Of a DNA stretch of 64,000 nt, positions 58,578 to 64,000 are shown piece by piece. A program made the position numbers and the translations under genes. The notes beneath the pieces were generated by a model that had not been told where the DNA came from, ran no database searches, and saw only the letters and a program-made list of their open reading frames with translations. Source of the stretch: Pestalotiopsis fici W106-1 (Eukaryota; Ascomycota; Sordariomycetes; Amphisphaeriales; Sporocadaceae); assembly GCF_000516985.1 (NCBI RefSeq), contig NW_006917091.1, positions 2,935,022 through 2,999,021 of the forward strand. The letters are read 5' to 3'. The first letter of the stretch is position 1. Every line of letters begins with the position of its first letter.

Positions 58578-60932
58578 CTATGCCACTATCGTTGTCGCTG
58601 CTTCAAAGTATTCCTGCAAATCATCGTCCATTTCATCTTCCAAGCTGAATTCAGAAAGCAATTCATAAATGTCATCCCCATCGTCCACCTCGGTGGCTTC
58701 CATAGTGTCCAGCATGTCGTGCCGTTCCTGGAATACAAGATCAACCCATTTGAGTTCGGCAGTCTTTTTCCGTGTAAAGATTTGTTGTTTTTCTCTGTTG
58801 TTTTCGGACAATTGTCTCTCGGCTGTTTCCATGAAACTTGCTTGAATAGATTGCTCTTGTCGAATGAGGGAACGTTTGGCGTCGATTTCTGATTGCAACC
58901 ATCGACAGTAAGCCCGGTGCCCCTTGTCCATTCGTCGTCTGACGTCCAGCAGAGCCGTCTCGATTTGTTCCTGGCCACCTTCTTGGTTGGCCCAGTATAC
59001 TTGCAGCTGTTCTTGGTACTGCGTCTCCAGCTGCGTCTCGTACTTGACTCGAGCATTATATTCCGTTTTAAGCGCTGCCCTGAATTCTTCGAAATCGTTC
59101 CTGGCTTCTTTGGCGGCAGCTTCGCGCTGGACGTGGTTTGCATCTCGGAGTCTTGTTGTAGAGTCTTCGATTTCGTACTTGATGAGGTTTTCCTCCTTTC
59201 CATGTTCACGCTCCACCTCGACCCGCTGGCGCATGTGCAGCTCCAGCAGTTCCCAACGCAGCTCCTGGAACTTGGACTCGACGGCCTTGCGTCTCTCGCC
59301 CTCCAGGCGTAGTCGTTCCCGGGCTTCCTTTTCCCGTTGTTGCTTTTCTTGGTACTCGCGTTCAATCATTAATAGGTGCGCCTTGATGGCTTCTTCCTTT
59401 TCAAACTCTTCAATCTGTCGCAGGGCCTCGGCCAGATCGGCCTCTTCCCGTCGGGTCTGGGCATCTCTTTCGAGCCGCCGCGTCTGGGCGTCTTGCTTAA
59501 TCTGCCGCAGCTGGCCCTCGGTACACCCACAGGTACGCCAGGGCGCGCCGCAGACGTAGCAAAACTGGGCGCCGCATCGACACGTCATGTGCTGACAGGC
59601 CTCGCGGTGTTCGACGAGGGCCCGGCACCGGTGGCACCGCTTCCAGCCTTCGGACTCGGCCAGCTCTTCGGTGCGCTGGAGCTCGCGGTCCTGGGGGCAG
59701 GGCTCGTCGCCGTGGCGCGGCGCCCGGCAGAGGATGCACGTCCAGTGCCCGCTGCTGCACCGGGCGACGTCCTGGGATCGGTCCACGTGGCGTGGCTGGA
59801 TGAAGATGCCGCATTCCCGGTTGCTGCAAAAGACGCGATCGGCAATGGGGACGGACCACTCGGTGCTTCTGGCCTTGTACAAAGTCCGAAGCTCGGCGTC
59901 CGTGTCGATGCCGGTGCGGACGGTTGCTTCGGGAATGGGGTTTAGACAGCATTTTGGTGGCCACTGCTGTTCATTTTCACAGGCAGCCTTGATTAGGCGG
60001 TGGAAACAGTCGGTACAGTAACTATGGCATGTTACTTTGATCATTTCTTTGGGGTTATAATCTTCGAGACAGGATACGCATTCGCTGACTTTGTTAGTTG
60101 ACAATCAATGGAGACGGTCTGAATAAACTTACACTTCTATAGTTTCCGAGGGCACTGGAGTTTCTGGAGCAGTATTGCTCACTTTTTGCAAGACTGCATC
60201 GACAGCAGACTTGCTCTTTTCTAAAAAGGCTCGATTGGCGTCGGGGGTGACCATATCTCGACTATTCCGAGCGGCTCCTTGTGCACTCGACTCTCCTCTC
60301 GAATTGTTATTGAATCTCTTTAGGAGTCCTTTGAGCCCCCACTGCTTCGACTTGGACGCTGGTGCTGGACGCAAGAGACCATGTTCGTCGATGATCATTT
60401 TGGCACCAAAAAAACCAATAGGGTCAGCTCGGTAATACTTGGGAATCGATGGAGCTCTTTGAAATCCATGTTGTTCGTTCTCTGTCGCCAGAGGCTTTTC
60501 TGCCTCCTTGGCATCCTCGGCTTCAAATTGTTGTGCCAACCTTTCGGCCTCGCGAGCATCTTCAAGTCGCCTCTCTTTGTCCTCTACTATCCTTGTCTTG
60601 ACCTTTTCGATCGATTCATGTACGATTTGTACAATAACCTCGGAATCCGTGTTTTCAATCTGGCTTAAACCGGCCGGTGGTTCGTACTCCGTATAGTCGA
60701 CACTGACATTCACGTCGCCCTCGTCATCTCCCCCAAGGTCGACTGCCGAATCCTTTGGGCTGGGAATTTCCGAGTGTAGCACAATACTTGGCGTCTGAAT
60801 CTCTTTGCCCTTGCCCTTGTAATTCGACATGATGGTTTCGTCGCCCTGCCATATTGTGGCTTCGTTGACGAGTCCCCCCGTCATGTATGCAAGGGCCTGC
60901 TCCTCGGACGCTCCTATAGATATTTGCGGCAT
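58578..60932 (-). CDS. RBR-type E3 ubiquitin ligase with coiled-coil tail
   Basis: RING-between-RING ligases carry ubiquitin on a cysteine before transfer. Two exons (60932-60133 and 60084-58578) give 768 aa. The first 265 residues are acidic and basic mixed and disordered, with a Lys/Glu-rich helix. The RBR module follows: RING1 about 269-312 (ECVSCLEDYNPKE), IBR about 353-396 (CSNRECGIF, CSSGHWTCILC) and RING2 about 417-454. The likely catalytic cysteine is C430 in REACQHMTC. A long charged coiled coil (about 460-730, EEFEKEEAIKAH and similar) fills the rest, and the last ~30 residues are acidic. RBR followed by a coiled coil is the usual fungal IBR-protein layout. Its substrate is unknown. 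Confidence 0.9.
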
Positions 60933-61957
60933 CTTTGATATGATTACAAAACGATTGAATCAGGAGTTGAAAAAAGTCCTAAAAGAACCGGGCAACGTAT
61001 GTATAATAAAGAGACATGTCTTGAATCCACCTTGCTACATTTTAGGCTCAGCTGCTTGGCATCAAGGATCCTCTACACCCTCGATACAATGACAACGGCT
61101 TTGCATTTCGGAAATAATCCACATGAGGGAAATATTAGAGGCTGAATGTGTCAAGTCCGAATGGAATCGCGCCACATGAACACCGAGTGCCTACCACTGA
61201 CCACTCTGATCCAACGCGGGGAAATCAGCCTTTGAACCTACCTAGGACTCGCCCAAATGGGCACTATACCAGGCAAAATGCCCACTTCAAGGCTGATTCT
61301 TGAGAATAGGGTGTCTAAACGGCATGGCGGCAGTCCGGCACACCTAATCAGTCACGACTCCCTGGATTAAAACGCCACGAAGCCGTTTCCGTCGACCGAA
61401 GCCATGTGGAGCAGTGACTGTGCCTCTTGATTCAGGATGGCGGGCAGAGAAGGACAATCATGACACCTCCAATCTACTACAGGGCAGATTAAGGTGCTGC
61501 GGCTGATGGTGAGACTAAAAAGTTACCTGCATTCGGCAAGATGGATACGCCTGACAGCTACAGCCCCTGGAAAAAGCTTGGGGCAGGACAGCGTTTAGCG
61601 AGATATGCACCAATCAAAGGCGGGAATAGACGGCCCTTGTAGTATAAGCCGCAAAGCTAAGGATGGGTGTGCCTTGGCAAGCAAGCGAGCGATGATCTGT
61701 ATTTTCTAGACGCTTTTCTAGAAATGCACATTTCTTCATTTAGTATGGAGATGATGAAGGATAACTATTTGGTATACCGAGGCGCAGGTCATGGATTTGA
61801 GGTTGATCATGGTAGGCATACTCCCTGCAATGGGGTTCCTACCTAGTAGTTTCGGATCCGAAATGGCCTAGTTATCGTATCTTGCACGTTTCATCAAAAA
61901 GGATTCATTCGACTCGTAAAACTAAGCCTACAATTTCCATGTATACTACAAACCATC
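60933..61957. other. RBR gene promoter side and 3' flank of the FAH-family gene
   Basis: About 1.0 kb between minus-strand genes. No exon, repeat or other element recognised. Confidence 0.5.
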
Positions 61958-63034
61958 TTACAACTTGGCAGTCTCTGCCTTGGAGAACTCGACCTTGTTG
62001 ATACACGATCCGACACCTTCAAGGGAAACTTCAACGACGTCACCATCCTTGAGCCATAACTTGGGGTCACGGCCCATGCCAACCCCAGAAGGCGTTCCGG
62101 TGAAAATGAGGTCACCGGGAAGCAAAGTAGTTCCCTTACTGAGGAAGCTAATGGTCTGCTTGACATTGAAAATTTGGTCGGCAGTGGTAGAGTCCTATAA
62201 TTATATCAGCACACATTCTTTTTCAACTCGTAAAAAACCTACCTGGACCGTCTTGCCGTTGAGCTTTGTAGAGATTCTCAAGGTCTGAGGATCCTTGATC
62301 ATGTCGCTCGACACGATACCCGGGCCGTAAGGAGCCCAGCCGTCAAAGCCCTTGCCGAGAGACCACTGACCGCCTCCGCGCTGGATTTGCCAGTCACGGT
62401 GCGATACATCGTTGCCAATGGCGTAGCCGAGGACGTAGTTGAGAGCCTCGGATTCGGACACGTCCGAGCAGCGCTTGCCAATGATGGCCACCAGTTCACA
62501 CTCGTAATCCAGACCAGGCTGTTCCTGAGCTACCTTGTGGACAGGAATCGGGTCGGTAGGACCTGCGAGCGAGGTGACTGGCTTGTACTATTGAAATGAG
62601 TACGTGTCGAATCTTCGAGGTTGGTTGATACTTACGAATAGAATAGGATACTTGGGAATGGGCATTTTCGACTACATCTGTTCAGCACTATGGTTCGTCC
62701 AACTGATATGATGTCTTACCTCGTGAGCATGCTGCTCATAGTTTAATCCCAAGCATCTGACCGTCTTGACGTCTTTGAGAGCCAGAGGCGCCAGCAGCAG
62801 CCGAACGTCGGCTACCTGGTCCGTCACTTCATGTTTGCCAAAAATGTCGCCCGTCAGAATGCGCGCCTGCTTGGTCTTTGCGATATCCGTCACGCCGCGT
62901 GGTAGAATGGCATCGCCATAGTATACCTTGCCGTCCTTGGCGAGGAAGCGAACGAGACGCTATTTCCGGGCTGGTGAGACTCTTAAATCCGGGGACTTTG
63001 GTGTCGGGGGATCACTTACCGAGAAAGAAGGCAT
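61958..63034 (-). CDS. Fumarylacetoacetate-hydrolase-family enzyme (FAHD1-like)
   Basis: Metal-dependent C-C hydrolase or decarboxylase acting on acylpyruvate or oxaloacetate-type substrates. Five exons (63034-63020, 62959-62720, 62671-62636, 62587-62243, 62194-61958) give 290 aa. Exon 1 encodes only five residues and exon 3 twelve, yet every junction is in phase. Conserved elements are visible: CLGLNYEQHAHE, the metal site around YECELVAIIG, IGNDVSHRDWQ, GKGFDGWAPYGP and TGTPSGVGMG. This pattern fits FAHD1/FAHD2 proteins rather than tyrosine-pathway FAH, which carries an extra N-terminal domain. No targeting peptide is evident. The exact substrate cannot be told from sequence. Confidence 0.9.
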
Positions 63035-63701
63035 AGTATTGGGAAGGATACAGGTTTCGAGGTGGTAAGAGCAAAGACAAGTCAAATCAGCGCAGAACCT
63101 TGTGATACAAACTCTGATGAGACTGAGACGCGCCCTCTGGACTTTTTGCATAAACCCAGTCTCTTGCGCCATCGGTTGACCCCACAGCGTTGCCGGGCGT
63201 TCGGATCTCCCCGCCTTAGCCGGCAGATGGATCCTGACGCTACGGCAAGCATCCGGCGGAGCTCCTCTCTTTGTTCGGATTTATCCCGGTATTCATTCCA
63301 ATTTTGTTGATTTCTTTCTATATGATATGTAGTGAGATTATATAGTCAGGAAAAGCAAATAGTGATTATAACAAGGTAAAAGACTATCTTGACTAAAGTC
63401 ATGGTATCAAGTGCTATTCTGCCTACTCTGGATATGGCCACTGTCGACAGTGACGATACATATTGAATAAACTGCAATGTTTGACCAAATCTCAAAAATA
63501 TGTTACAGGCCTGTAAGGAATAAAAACACGACGCTCCTAGGAAACTAGAAAAACTACAACCTCTGAAGTCAAATGAATCCCGAAATTGATATTTCGAGAG
63601 TATAAATTTGTATGACGTCAATACACGGGCCACACTATTGGTTCAATCCATGTATCGACTCGATGGTTAGAGCTCATAACAGCAAACACAAACTTTGAAA
63701 C
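63035..63701. promoter_or_regulatory. Divergent intergenic region between the FAH-family and AP-endonuclease-like genes
   Basis: About 670 bp between divergent starts, AT-rich from about 63300. No exon recognised. Confidence 0.5.
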
Positions 63702-64000
63702 ATGAAAGAATACATCTCTCCTCCGCCTCTCAAAAGACAGAGGCTTACACAGCCGGTGGATAAAGCCGAGATCCCGACTACAGACTTTACGCCCATCAGC
63801 CCACCGACACCAGGCGCATTGCGCATATTTTCTTGGAATATCAACGGGATAGAACCCTTTGTTCAGCCATACCTCCAGAAAAGCATCAAATCGTTCTTTA
63901 AACCAGCAACCAATACAGTCAAGCGTAAAAGGCCGCGAGACACTGGTAGTGTTACGAGTGATGGCGAGAACGATGAGGCTGGAGGATGGAGCAAAGGCGA
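63702..64000 (+). CDS. AP-endonuclease-like gene, 5' part only
   Basis: The frame runs from the ATG at 63702 off the window end (99 codons visible). After a basic leader (PPPLKRQRL), residues about 40-52 read LRIFSWNINGIEPF, the first motif of exonuclease-III-type AP endonucleases, whose Asn binds the catalytic metal. An insertion rich in Lys/Arg/Ser (KRKRPRD) follows and could be a nuclear signal. The rest of the catalytic domain lies beyond the window, so activity cannot be judged. Other members of the endonuclease/exonuclease/phosphatase superfamily remain possible. Confidence 0.7.
   Translation, partial: MKEYISPPPLKRQRLTQPVDKAEIPTTDFTPISPPTPGALRIFSWNINGIEPFVQPYLQKSIKSFFKPATNTVKRKRPRDTGSVTSDGENDEAGGWSKG

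Overview
The window is nuclear DNA from a filamentous ascomycete, most likely a Sordariomycete and plausibly Hypocreales. The evidence is one gene every 2-3 kb on both strands, introns of about 42-110 bp with GTRAGT-type donors and CTAAC/CTGAC-type branch sites, and Pezizomycotina-restricted families: palC, a HeLo-domain pseudokinase, an acuF-like C2H2 protein, a DUF7580-like protein, a Zn2Cys6 factor and a DUF7730/F-box-like protein. The species cannot be named from the sequence. Exon boundaries below were worked out by hand from splice signals and reading-frame continuity. No transcript data were available.

Layout. 1-15.7 kb is mostly housekeeping: DNA topoisomerase I, a CorA/Mnr2-type Mg2+ transporter, an Rna15/CstF64 RRM protein, prohibitin-2, the ubiquitin-like modifier Rub1/NEDD8 and elongin A. 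Two short non-autonomous inverted-repeat transposons (MITEs) lie here, each with an exact target-site duplication. One is a 428-bp element 0.4 kb beyond the RNA15 stop. The other is a 379-bp element in the RUB1 upstream region.

15.7-25.4 kb is accessory: a putative small secreted cysteine-rich protein, a 72-aa SMP/LEA-like stress protein, and a divergent pair made of an acuF-like C2H2 zinc-finger protein and a DUF7580-like protein. 25.8-36.6 kb returns to core functions: cohesin kleisin Rad21/Scc1, the Golgi P-type Ca2+/Mn2+ ATPase Pmr1, a small coiled-coil protein, the G-patch nucleolar protein Pxr1 and the LYR-motif Complex II assembly factor SDHAF1/Sdh6.

37-49 kb is mixed and the least familiar part. 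It holds a large disordered His-patch protein, a Zn2Cys6 factor convergent with a HeLo-pseudokinase protein (MLKL-like architecture), a DUF7730/F-box-like protein, and a tandem pair of three-exon paralogues. The upstream paralogue is interrupted by one in-frame TAG, after which conserved reading frame continues. 49.5-64 kb holds the secretory receptor Erv29/SURF4, a short secreted tyrosinase, palC of the ambient-pH pathway, the ALG6 glucosyltransferase, an RBR E3 ligase with a long coiled-coil tail, a fumarylacetoacetate-hydrolase-family enzyme and the 5' end of an AP-endonuclease-like gene.

There is no operon-like organisation. Functional links are loose: Erv29, Alg6 and Pmr1 all serve the early secretory pathway, and Top1, Rad21 and elongin A act on chromatin or transcription. 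The best candidates for undescribed biology are the cell-death-type proteins, the interrupted paralogue pair, the small secreted protein and the two MITEs. I saw no tRNA, rRNA, CRISPR or viral sequence.
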